Assembly: GCA_013204685.1 (NCBI GenBank)
Contig: JABMSC010000180.1
Coordinates: 1 to 6,367, forward strand
Length of the DNA: 6,367 nucleotides
Source of the DNA: Candidatus Omnitrophota bacterium
GTDB lineage: Bacteria; Omnitrophota; Gorgyraeia; Tantalellales; Tantalellaceae
Reading direction: 5' to 3'
Shown here: positions 1-5,982 of the stretch, piece after piece
How positions within the stretch are numbered: position 1 is the first letter of the stretch
How the letters are laid out: each line of letters starts with the position of its first letter
Translations under genes and position numbers: made by a program
The notes under the pieces: generated by a model
What the model was told of the DNA's origin: nothing
Seen by the model: only the letters and a program-made list of their open reading frames with translations
Databases searched by the model: none

Positions 1-316
1 CATGGACTCTGTTGAACTGAAAGAAGCTTTGCCTAAAAAGCTGGTGCTGAAAGTTGCCGGAAAAAAGATAGGCGTTGTTCACGGGAGCGGGCCGGCTTTC
101 AAGGTGTTGCAGATGGCTAAAAACGCTTTTGATGAGAAGCTTGACGTTATAATATTCGGTCATACTCATAACGTTGTTAACGAAACGGTAGACGGAACGC
201 TTTATTTTAATCCCGGCAGTCCAACGGACAACGTATTTGCGAAATACCGTTCTTTCGGTATTATTGAGATCGACGGCGATGATTTAAAAGCGAAAATCAT
301 CCGCATCGATGACTGA
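1..316 (+). CDS. YfcE/MJ0936-family metallophosphodiesterase, C-terminal part (5' end outside window)
   Basis: This is the C-terminal two thirds of a small calcineurin-like phosphoesterase that hydrolyses phosphodiesters with a two-metal centre, probably in the cytosol. About 104 residues are visible, against roughly 155-180 for the family. The visible family motifs are a His-Gly metal motif (VVHG, residues 24-28 counting from the first visible Met), the GHTH motif at 53-56 and the NPGS motif at 70-73. The N-terminal DxH and GD motifs lie outside the window. The Met at position 2 is probably internal. Family members carry a Gly-Asn-x-Asp motif there, and the last base of the preceding codon (C) would fit AAC for Asn followed by Met-Asp. 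The natural substrate cannot be read from sequence. The gene ends in TGA 13 bases before the preferred start of the exchanger gene, so the two are probably co-transcribed. Confidence 0.88.
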   Translation, partial: MDSVELKEALPKKLVLKVAGKKIGVVHGSGPAFKVLQMAKNAFDEKLDVIIFGHTHNVVNETVDGTLYFNPGSPTDNVFAKYRSFGIIEIDGDDLKAKIIRIDD

Positions 317-329
317 TGGAGTCTGCTGT

Positions 330-1304
330 ATGATTTGGATCGAATTCCTCACATGTTCGTCTCTCATGATATTCTTTGCTTACCACCTTTGCAAAGAAGG
401 TGTGATCCTTTCCGAAAAAACACATCTTGAAGAAGGGCTTATAGGGATGGTTTTTCTAGCCCTTGCTACTTCGCTGCCGGAGATAGTTACCGGTTCATCG
501 GCTGTTTTCTTTCTTGGCAAGATCGGGCTTGGGTATGGTGACATAGTGGGTTCGGTCATAGTGAACCTTATGATCCTCTTCCTTCTGGATTATTATGTAG
601 GGAAGGGGAGGATACTGTTTAAAGCTTCCAGGCTCAATCGTATCACGGCGGCAGGCGCGCTTTTATTGATCACCACCATTCTGATATTCTCCCTTTTACG
701 CGGATTTGGGGTCAATATTCCCACTTTTAAGATAATAGGCCTTGAGAGCATTTTTATTGCAATTGTGTATATCGTATGTCTCGAGATCGTGCGAAGAAAA
801 AGTACCGGCAATGAAAAGAATATATATGATACCGGGGAGTCATTCTTTAAACTCTGGATCAAATTTATCATATTGCTTTGTGCCGTTATTGCGCTCGGCG
901 TGTGGCTGGCAAAGACCGGTGAGAAGATATCAAATGAGACTGATCTGTCACAAACTTTTATTGGTACACTTTTTCTGGGGCTCTCGACATCACTTCCGGA
1001 ACTGATCGTTTGTTTTGCCGCCTTGAGGGCCGGGTCAATAAATATGGCAATAGGAAATATTTTCGGGAGTAATCTTTTTGACGTTGTTATAATATCATTT
1101 ATGGACGGTTTATGCACAGGACCGATATTGGGCATGCTCACGCGCGGTCAGGTGATAGCCACCGCGGTAGCGGTCGTTCTCTCCGCGATCGCAGTTGCGG
1201 GACTATTTTACAAAAGGGATACTTCAAGAAGGGTCGGCTGGGACTCGACTTCAATTTTTGCTATAGGTTTAATTGGCTTTGTGATATTATATTTTGTAAG
1301 TTAA
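330..1304 (+). CDS. Sodium/calcium (cation) exchanger, CaCA superfamily
   Basis: This is an inner-membrane cation antiporter of the CaCA family, expected to exchange Ca2+ for Na+ or H+. It has about ten hydrophobic helices in two inverted halves joined by a charged loop (about residues 163-178, counted from the upstream ATG at 309). The repeat 1 signature ATSLPE is at 53-58, with GSVIVN at 81-86. The repeat 2 signature STSLPE is at 226-231, with GSNLFD at 253-258. E58, N86, E231 and D258 match the four main ion ligands of the archaeal exchanger NCX_Mj (E54, N81, E213, D240), and the Thr-Ser pairs before each PE are also kept, so the transporter looks intact. I prefer the ATG at 330 because GGAG at 318-321 sits 8 bases upstream. 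The ATG at 309 has no such site and would overlap the previous gene. It could prefer another divalent cation. Confidence 0.9.
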   Translation: MIWIEFLTCSSLMIFFAYHLCKEGVILSEKTHLEEGLIGMVFLALATSLPEIVTGSSAVFFLGKIGLGYGDIVGSVIVNLMILFLLDYYVGKGRILFKASRLNRITAAGALLLITTILIFSLLRGFGVNIPTFKIIGLESIFIAIVYIVCLEIVRRKSTGNEKNIYDTGESFFKLWIKFIILLCAVIALGVWLAKTGEKISNETDLSQTFIGTLFLGLSTSLPELIVCFAALRAGSINMAIGNIFGSNLFDVVIISFMDGLCTGPILGMLTRGQVIATAVAVVLSAIAVAGLFYKRDTSRRVGWDSTSIFAIGLIGFVILYFVS

Positions 1305-1333
1305 CATTAAGCGTTATTGAGGAAGAACACTAG

Positions 1334-2488
1334 ATGCTTACTCGCAAAGATATGGAAAAAAGAGAATACGATTTTCTGGCTCCTTATGCCATGAAAAGCG
1401 CTGAAACCGCCGGGCGGCAGCATAAAGAAAAGGAGCATGATTACCGTACTGTCTACCAGAGAGATAAGGACAGGATAATCTATTCCACGGCCTTCCGCCG
1501 GCTCGAGTATAAAACCCAGGTGTTTGTTAACCACGAAGGTGATTATTACAGAACTCGGCTTACCCATACCCTTGAAGTCGCACAGATCGCAAGGACCGTA
1601 GCAAGGGCGCTTTGTCTTAACGAAGAACTTGTTGAGGCGATCGCGCTCGCTCATGATCTGGGACACACTCCATTCGGACATGCCGGAGAGGATGCTCTCT
1701 CGGAGCTGATGAAGCTTCACGGAGGGTTTGATCATAACACTCACGGGTTGCGCGTAGTGGACGTCCTGGAAAAAAGATACCCCGGCTTCCCGGGTCTGAA
1801 TCTTACGGATGAGGTGCGCAGGGGCATCATCGGGCATTCGACTCCTTTTGACGAAAAAAGAAAAGACTCATCCGGTGTTCCGGGTCCGTATCTTCTTGAG
1901 ATACAGGTAGTGAATATGTCCGACGAGATCGCTTACGATAATCATGATCTCGACGATGGGCTGAAAAGCAATCTTTTGGAAGAAGAAGACCTGAAAGGGG
2001 TTCCTGTATGGGATGAAGTGGTCTCTAGCGTTGATGAGGCTCATCCGAATATCGATGCCGACACGAGGAGATCCCAGATCGTGCGCTCTTTGATCAATTC
2101 TCAGGTTACAGACCTTCTCAATACTTCTATGTCGCATATAACGGATCTTAAGATAAAGAATGCTTCAGATCTGGGAGATGAGAGGAAACAGATAGTGAAT
2201 TTCAGCGAAGACATGCTTAAAAAACGTGTTGCCCTGAAAGAAGTTTTGATGGAGAAACTTTATAAAAACCACCGCGTTATTAAGATGTCTAATAAGGCTT
2301 CACGTTTTTTAATAAGACTTTTTGAAACTTACTCTGGCGATCCTGAACAGTTAGCCCCGCAATATCTGGCGAGAATAAAAAAAGGGGATGACAAGCATCA
2401 GGTGATATGTGACTATATGGCCGGCATGACCGATAGATATGCCTTGGATCAGTATAAGAGATTATTTGAGCCGTACGAGAGGGTGTAG
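1334..2488 (+). CDS. dgt: Deoxyguanosinetriphosphate triphosphohydrolase-like protein (HD domain)
   Basis: This cytosolic HD-superfamily enzyme removes the whole triphosphate from dNTPs, giving a deoxynucleoside and PPPi, and so limits dNTP pools. At 384 residues it fits the shorter dGTPase-like subfamily; E. coli Dgt is about 505. The N-terminal signature DRIIYSTAFRRLEYKTQVF lies at 46-64. The metal ligands are H78 (RLTHTLE), H107-D108 (AHDLGHTPFGHAGE) and D197 (MSDEIAYDNHD). The typical C-terminal motif DYMAGMTDRYA is at 360-370. No key residue is missing. Short charged stretches around 175-180 and 215-220 look like loops. The start is supported by GAGGA at 1319-1323, ten bases upstream. 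It follows the exchanger gene by 29 bases and is probably in the same transcript. Members of this subfamily often prefer dNTPs other than dGTP, so the exact substrate is uncertain. Confidence 0.95.
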   Translation: MLTRKDMEKREYDFLAPYAMKSAETAGRQHKEKEHDYRTVYQRDKDRIIYSTAFRRLEYKTQVFVNHEGDYYRTRLTHTLEVAQIARTVARALCLNEELVEAIALAHDLGHTPFGHAGEDALSELMKLHGGFDHNTHGLRVVDVLEKRYPGFPGLNLTDEVRRGIIGHSTPFDEKRKDSSGVPGPYLLEIQVVNMSDEIAYDNHDLDDGLKSNLLEEEDLKGVPVWDEVVSSVDEAHPNIDADTRRSQIVRSLINSQVTDLLNTSMSHITDLKIKNASDLGDERKQIVNFSEDMLKKRVALKEVLMEKLYKNHRVIKMSNKASRFLIRLFETYSGDPEQLAPQYLARIKKGDDKHQVICDYMAGMTDRYALDQYKRLFEPYERV

Positions 2489-2509
2489 GTTCATTGAGGA
2501 AAAATATAG

Positions 2510-2521
2510 ATGAAGGGGTGA
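2510..2521 (+). other. Possible three-codon upstream ORF ahead of the GAF/HD-GYP gene
   Basis: ATG-AAG-GGG-TGA is preceded by its own GAGGA at 2496-2500, nine bases upstream. It is in the same frame as the HD-GYP gene. Its stop overlaps the Shine-Dalgarno sequence (GAGGA, 2520-2524) that serves the ATG at 2534. A minimal leader ORF or plain chance are both possible; a motif this short arises easily at random. Confidence 0.2.
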
Positions 2522-2533
2522 GGACGGCACGCG

Positions 2534-4024
2534 ATGAAAAGATTAATTACAAAGCTTAAGAAGAGTTTAGGTTTTCAGCGGGAAAAAACGGTTTTCGGCA
2601 AATATTTGGGGAATCCCTCGTGGGTAGTCCTCTCGCGGATCCCTGACGGATATGAGGATTTTAAGAAGACGGATCTTTTCGAGTGCGTAAAGAGATCGAT
2701 AAAAGGAAAAGGTTCCTTAAAAAAAGAATCGATGAAAATACTGAAGGCATTGGATTCTTCTTCAAAGAACAAAACTTTGGAATGTTTTGCTTACAGCGGT
2801 AAAAAATATGGGCTATGTTGTCCGCTTGTCTCCGGAGATAAGGTTTTCGGATATCTGACTTTGTGCGGCATGAAAAAAACTATGTCCGAGGAGAGATCAA
2901 AGATCTTTAGGGCCTTTACAGAGGCCGTTATACGTGAAACTGTGAAGGAATTTGAAATAGAAGATATCAACAGGACCGTAAGACCAAGAGCAGTAGCGCT
3001 TTCAACCGTTCATACTGTTCACAGATTGATGTCATCGACACTTGACCTTGATGAGCTTCTTACCCGGGTAGCGCGCCTTACGCTTCAGGTCTTGAGGGCG
3101 AATAGATGTTCCATAAAACTTGTGGATAAAAATCGCAAGGTTCTGATCCCGCGGACTACAATTGATCTGAGGGACGAGAAAGCCAAGTTGAAGAAAGTCC
3201 AGATAGGCAAATATGCACCCGGCAAGGCAGTGAAAAAGGGAGTTCCTGTCCGCAGCAAGAATTATCTCGCGGTTCCCCTGATAGATGAAGATGTTGTCGG
3301 GGTTATAACGCTTTACGATAAATTGGACGGGTCGGAGTTCTCGCAGTTTGACGAGGAAATAATGAAAACTCTGGCGGAGCAGGCTGCTATTGCCATAAAA
3401 AATGCTCAGCTTTTTAAAGAGCAGCAAGAATTAACCCTCAGCAGCATAAAATGCATAGCGCAGCTTTTGCGCAACCGTCCTCATGGCACGCATAAGGCCG
3501 AAGGATCCTTTCTTAAACTTATCAGTCTTATCGGGCCTAAGATGAACATGAATGAAAGCGAGATCAGGATGCTGCAATATGCGGCAATGCTTCACGATGC
3601 GGGCCAGATGAGCATCCCGGAAAAAGTTCTGACAAAAAAAGGAGGACTTACCGGAAAAGAATATGATATCCTGAAATCACACCCCATGAAAGGGGCGACG
3701 ATCCTATCAAAGTTCAAACCTCTTAAGCCGATCGTTCCTATAATGATGCACCACCATGAGAACTATGACGGAACGGGATATCCCAAAGGATTAAAAGGAA
3801 AAGAAATACCGCTGTCCGCCCGGATACTTGCGGTTGTCGGTGATTTCGAGGCGATGATAACAGAAAAACCTTACCGGAAAGCGCTTTCCATATTCGCTGC
3901 CGTAAAAGAGGTCAAAAAAAATGCCGGTATTCAGTTTGATCCGAAGGTTGTAGATGTCTTCTGCGAAGCCGTTGGACGGAAAGATGTAATAAAACTTTTA
4001 AAAAAAGAGCTGGGTAATAAATGA
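2534..4024 (+). CDS. GAF domain plus HD-GYP domain signalling protein, divergent catalytic core
   Basis: This is a 496-residue soluble protein. Residues 1-140 are poorly conserved but end in a GAF-like pattern (CPLVSGDKVFGYLTLCG, 96-112). A clear GAF domain covers about 168-295 (LAVPLIDEDVVGVITLYDK, 245-263). The HD-GYP domain covers about 305-485. HD-GYP proteins usually hydrolyse c-di-GMP or a related cyclic dinucleotide under control of a sensor domain, here the GAF. Kept residues are H320, H354-D355, H383-P384, HHE 407-409, the GYP loop DGTGYPKG (412-419) and FDP 468-470. Altered residues are HDxGK to HDAGQ (Q358), the normally invariant Asp of the AxxADxFDA stretch replaced by Gly (ILAVVGDFEAM, G436, with Asp one position later), and the Arg of HxxRV replaced by Glu (E323). 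Activity may therefore be reduced, or the protein may only bind ligand. The start has GAGGA nine bases upstream. It overlaps the next gene by ATGA. Confidence 0.92.
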   Translation: MKRLITKLKKSLGFQREKTVFGKYLGNPSWVVLSRIPDGYEDFKKTDLFECVKRSIKGKGSLKKESMKILKALDSSSKNKTLECFAYSGKKYGLCCPLVSGDKVFGYLTLCGMKKTMSEERSKIFRAFTEAVIRETVKEFEIEDINRTVRPRAVALSTVHTVHRLMSSTLDLDELLTRVARLTLQVLRANRCSIKLVDKNRKVLIPRTTIDLRDEKAKLKKVQIGKYAPGKAVKKGVPVRSKNYLAVPLIDEDVVGVITLYDKLDGSEFSQFDEEIMKTLAEQAAIAIKNAQLFKEQQELTLSSIKCIAQLLRNRPHGTHKAEGSFLKLISLIGPKMNMNESEIRMLQYAAMLHDAGQMSIPEKVLTKKGGLTGKEYDILKSHPMKGATILSKFKPLKPIVPIMMHHHENYDGTGYPKGLKGKEIPLSARILAVVGDFEAMITEKPYRKALSIFAAVKEVKKNAGIQFDPKVVDVFCEAVGRKDVIKLLKKELGNK

Positions 4025-4287
4025 AGGGTAAACTTAAAGAGGCATTAAGAAAAAAACTTGCGAAAGACATACTGGTGTTTTTCTATGAAAATCCGTTCAG
4101 CATAGACAGTGTGGGCGGTATTTCCGCATGGGTCAATGGAGACCGCAAGGAAGTTCAGCTGGCTCTGGACGAACTGGTCGATCTCGGTGTTCTGGAAAGA
4201 GATTCGATGGGCACAACTAAAGGGTTTTCTTATACGCGCGATGAGAAGGTTATGAGAATTGTCAAAGATCTGGTGGTAAAAGGGTAA
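4021..4287 (+). CDS. Small winged-helix DNA-binding-type protein
   Basis: This 88-residue protein has a predicted winged-helix fold. A first helix (KDILVFFYENP, 15-25) is followed by a segment resembling the turn of a helix-turn-helix (SIDSVGGISAWVNGD, 27-41). A recognition-type helix follows (KEVQLALDELVDLGVLER, 43-60), then a wing-like hairpin (TTKGFSYTRD, 65-74) and a final helix. The pattern of a segment that splits orthologous halves as 'x-VEKALEELVxxGLL' is common in bacterial transcription regulators. No ligand or metal site is visible. Its start overlaps the stop of the HD-GYP gene (ATGA), which implies translational coupling and suggests the two proteins work together, perhaps sensor and regulator. 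The Shine-Dalgarno signal is weak, as expected for a coupled gene. The target is unknown, and a protein-protein rather than DNA-binding role cannot be excluded. Confidence 0.75.
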   Translation: MKGKLKEALRKKLAKDILVFFYENPFSIDSVGGISAWVNGDRKEVQLALDELVDLGVLERDSMGTTKGFSYTRDEKVMRIVKDLVVKG

Positions 4288-4314
4288 GTGCTGTTTTCAG
4301 GAAAAGGTACACGC

Positions 4315-5022
4315 ATGAAAAAAATATTTGCAGGACTTCTGTGGCTGGCGGGATCAGTTCTTGCGTTCTTTGCAATTTTCACGGTTGCAATTCTTTCCTC
4401 GAAAGAGATCGCAACGTTTGCTGTTAACCATTGCACGGAGTACCATTTAACTTACAGCGCATGGGACGGAAGTCTTTTTGGCAGAAGCGATGTGCGCAAT
4501 GCGAATTTACAGATCCCCCAAAAAGAGATCGTGCTTAATATTAAAAATATAGTTTTGCAGGCTGAATGGAGGGAGCTCTTTAAAAACGGCCGATTAAAAC
4601 TGGCTTGTGAACTGGACGATACGGTTTTATCTCCTTTAGGCGGGGAAAATTCATTTTTTGAAAATGCCGGTAACGGGAATAATTCCATGGATAGCATAAC
4701 AGACGCTCTTTTCGATCCGGGGATGAAATACGATCAGATAACTTTTACATTAATGTCCAGTGCAAGTAACTTAAAAATAACGAATTTCAAGGCGCTTTCC
4801 AGGGATGTAAGAATAGAAGGAAACTATAGTTACTTCAGAGAAAATGGTGATGTGGATGTTGATATCAAAATATCGTTTTCTTCGGAGATGTCAGAGAAGT
4901 TTGGTGAGGACATATTAAAGCATGTGCTTTCCCCCGATAAGGATGGATGGTACAGCACCAGCATAAAGTACAGAGGAAACCCCGTCATCCTGAAGGCAGT
5001 TTATTCATTTGTCTTGTCATAA
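4315..5022 (+). CDS. Membrane-anchored AsmA/TamB-like protein of unknown function
   Basis: This is a 235-residue protein with an N-terminal membrane segment (about residues 5-27, after MKK). The rest is polar and strand-rich and would lie in the periplasm. The region after the helix, with 'SAWDGSLFGRSDVRNANLQIP' split around residues 48-68, resembles the start of AsmA/TamB-type proteins, in which short beta repeats follow an N-terminal anchor. The repeat is far shorter than full AsmA or TamB (over 600 residues). The assignment rests on general pattern, and I do not recognise a named family. A Gly/Asn-rich linker occurs at 109-124. I chose the ATG at 4315 because AGGAAAAGG lies at 4299-4307, seven bases upstream, and because it places the basic MKK directly before the helix. 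A GTG at 4288 would add nine residues. It is the last gene of the long unit, 119 bases before a terminator. Confidence 0.7.
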   Translation: MKKIFAGLLWLAGSVLAFFAIFTVAILSSKEIATFAVNHCTEYHLTYSAWDGSLFGRSDVRNANLQIPQKEIVLNIKNIVLQAEWRELFKNGRLKLACELDDTVLSPLGGENSFFENAGNGNNSMDSITDALFDPGMKYDQITFTLMSSASNLKITNFKALSRDVRIEGNYSYFRENGDVDVDIKISFSSEMSEKFGEDILKHVLSPDKDGWYSTSIKYRGNPVILKAVYSFVLS

Positions 5023-5174
5023 CCTCTTTTTTTGTGGGCACTTACGACAACATCGGTATTGTTTCCCCTCCATAAAGGTTTCCCGACACCTCCACCAAAA
5101 ATCTCAATCTCACCGCGGGCATACTGTAGTGGGATTTTTGTAAAAGGGCATCCTTGAAAGGATGCCCTTTTTGT
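5001..5174 (-). pseudogene. Unexplained open frame without start codon; possible gene remnant
   Basis: On the - strand, 57 sense codons lie between stops at 5175-5177 and 5001-5003, with no ATG, GTG or TTG start. The translation has the feel of a real protein, for example GEIEIFGGGVGKPLWRGN and then NTDVVVSAHKKRGYDK. It overlaps the last 22 bases of the AsmA-like gene and runs through the terminator hairpin. I do not recognise a family. It could be the remnant of a lost gene, the antisense image of a structured RNA, or chance. The same stretch has no usable + strand frame. Confidence 0.2.
5142..5172 (+). terminator. Rho-independent terminator after the six-gene unit
   Basis: A perfect 12-bp stem (AAAAGGGCATCC at 5142-5153 with GGATGCCCTTTT at 5160-5171) closes a 6-base loop (TTGAAA) and is followed by T, G, TTT. 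The A-run on the left makes it able to act on the - strand as well. It lies 119 bases after the AsmA-like stop codon, and no other terminator is visible before it. Confidence 0.88.
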
Positions 5175-5232
5175 TTATATTGCATAAAAGCCCGATCGAA
5201 ATAAATTCCGTCGCGCTTTTATGCAATATAAA
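5174..5232. repeat. 59-nt near-perfect hairpin with 18-bp inverted arms
   Basis: TTTATATTGCATAAAAGC at 5174-5191 is the exact reverse complement of 5215-5232. Inside the 23-base spacer, pairing continues: a C-C mismatch, 3 bp (CGA/TCG), a T-G wobble, a second C-C mismatch, 3 bp (GAA/TTC), and a 5-base loop. It begins two bases after the terminator stem and is AT-rich in its arms with no U-tract. It could be a transposon-like palindromic repeat, a small RNA precursor or a cruciform-forming element. Only copy number and expression would distinguish these. Confidence 0.8.
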
Positions 5233-5301
5233 CGTGAAGGCGCCGGGGTGCCCATGGTGGCTCGCCATGGAGATCCGAGCTAATCCACTTGCCATTTCAC
5301 G
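5233..5301. other. Branched inverted-repeat block upstream of the SPOR gene promoter
   Basis: The outer arms CGTGAAGGC (5233-5241) and GCC-AT-TTCACG (5291-5301) pair over nine bases with a 2-base bulge. Inside lies CCATGG-N7-CCATGG (5252-5270), a palindrome that can fold alone. An alternative inner pairing is GCTCG (5260-5264) with CGAGC (5276-5280). The right outer arm overlaps the -35 region of the next promoter. The CCATGG palindrome is centred about 63 bases upstream of the predicted start of transcription, a spacing used by some activators. No regulator can be named. Confidence 0.5.
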
Positions 5302-5316
5302 GTAATATGCTAAAAT
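5289..5316 (+). promoter_or_regulatory. Extended -10 sigma70-type promoter for the SPOR gene
   Basis: The -35 is TTGCCA (5289-5294) and the -10 is TAAAAT (5311-5316), with a 16-base spacer and a TGC extension (5308-5310) directly before the -10. Transcription should begin near 5323-5326, that is at or within a few bases of the ATG at 5326, which implies a leaderless message. Confidence 0.7.
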
Positions 5317-5325
5317 ATAGCCCAA

Positions 5326-5982
5326 ATGAAAAACAGCGAATTTAAGAATGATTTTTTTGTAGGTGAGATCGATGCTAAAAAAAGCAGAGGATTGCGTCTG
5401 TCTGAACGGTATGATAAACAAAGGTTTTTGCCTCAAATCAAAATGCCTGTAGAATATGTGGTAATAATAACAATAGCTGTAATAATACTAATGACTATAT
5501 CGTATGCAGTAGGTGTTGAGAGAGGGAAAAGGGTGAAGGCCGAAGGCATTTTCGAGGCAGGGGCAGCTGAAGGACGTGCGAAGGAAAGCTCCAAAGAGAG
5601 AGTGATCATTGAAGCTGGATTTACGGAAACTGGATCGGAAAGTTCTTTGGAAGAATTAGTGGTTACAGAGACAACTGCTATCCAGGAGGAGGTTACTCCT
5701 GAGCAGGAGAAAATAATTCCGCAAACTGATCCGGAGGAAAAACCCGCGCCAAGTTTCGCTAAGGGCAATTATATTATTCAGCTGGCGACTTTTAAGCATA
5801 GAGATCCCGCGGAGGACGAAGCTCGGAAGCTCGAGGAGAAAGGCATACAGGCGCAGATAACCGAGGCAGGTGATTGGTATCAGGTTTACGCAGTAGGGTA
5901 CAAGACTATCAGCGAAGCCAAAAAAGCAAAAAAAGAGCTGGTAGAAAAATATGGAGATTGTTATATTAGAAAAGTGAAATAG
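5326..5982 (+). CDS. Single-pass membrane protein with C-terminal SPOR domain
   Basis: This is a 218-residue protein. A basic cytoplasmic N-terminus (1-40) is followed by one membrane helix (about 43-63, EYVVIITIAVIILMTISYAV). Next comes a long Glu/Ala/Thr-rich periplasmic linker (about 70-145), then a SPOR domain (about 147-217, NYIIQLATFKHRDPAEDEA and later YQVYAVGYKTISEAKKAKKEL). SPOR domains bind peptidoglycan strands stripped of stem peptides, and proteins of this layout (FtsN-like, DedD-like) often act at the division septum. FtsN identity cannot be claimed, because the N-terminal region is not recognisable. No Shine-Dalgarno site precedes the ATG, which fits the leaderless promoter just upstream. 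The next in-frame ATG (5443) would remove the cytoplasmic tail and also lacks a ribosome site. The gene is monocistronic by position: a terminator lies before it, and a new promoter probably follows it. Confidence 0.87.
   Translation: MKNSEFKNDFFVGEIDAKKSRGLRLSERYDKQRFLPQIKMPVEYVVIITIAVIILMTISYAVGVERGKRVKAEGIFEAGAAEGRAKESSKERVIIEAGFTETGSESSLEELVVTETTAIQEEVTPEQEKIIPQTDPEEKPAPSFAKGNYIIQLATFKHRDPAEDEARKLEEKGIQAQITEAGDWYQVYAVGYKTISEAKKAKKELVEKYGDCYIRKVK

Noticed and set aside
309..330. Upstream ATG (309) as the exchanger start
   Set aside because: It overlaps the previous gene and has no Shine-Dalgarno site, while the ATG at 330 has GGAG eight bases upstream. The longer form cannot be fully excluded.
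593..1141. 182-residue open frame on the - strand
   Set aside because: It lies wholly opposite the exchanger gene, whose conserved motifs show the + strand is coding. Its translation has no recognisable family.
1307..1837. 176-residue open frame on the - strand
   Set aside because: It is antisense to the N-terminal half of the dGTPase-like gene, including its HD motifs. It is a shadow frame.
4288..4315. GTG at 4288 as the start of the AsmA-like gene
   Set aside because: It directly follows the previous stop with no ribosome site. The ATG at 4315 has AAAAGG at good spacing and a better signal-anchor layout.
5077..5097. tRNA- or tmRNA-like 3' end (GGTTTCCCGACACCTCCACCA region ending in CCA)
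   Set aside because: There is no matching 5' acceptor strand, D-arm, anticodon arm or tag-coding sequence upstream, and the would-be T-arm does not pair properly.
5233..5301. Integron attC-like recombination site
   Set aside because: The imperfect branched palindrome is suggestive, but the GTTRRRY core sites and their complement are absent, and no integrase or cassette array is nearby.
5142..5301. CRISPR array
   Set aside because: The repeats are inverted, not regularly spaced direct repeats, and no cas genes are present.
5110..5436. 108-residue open frame on the - strand across the structured intergenic region
   Set aside because: It starts inside the SPOR gene and crosses the promoter, three hairpins and the terminator. 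Hairpin symmetry, not coding, explains the absence of stops.
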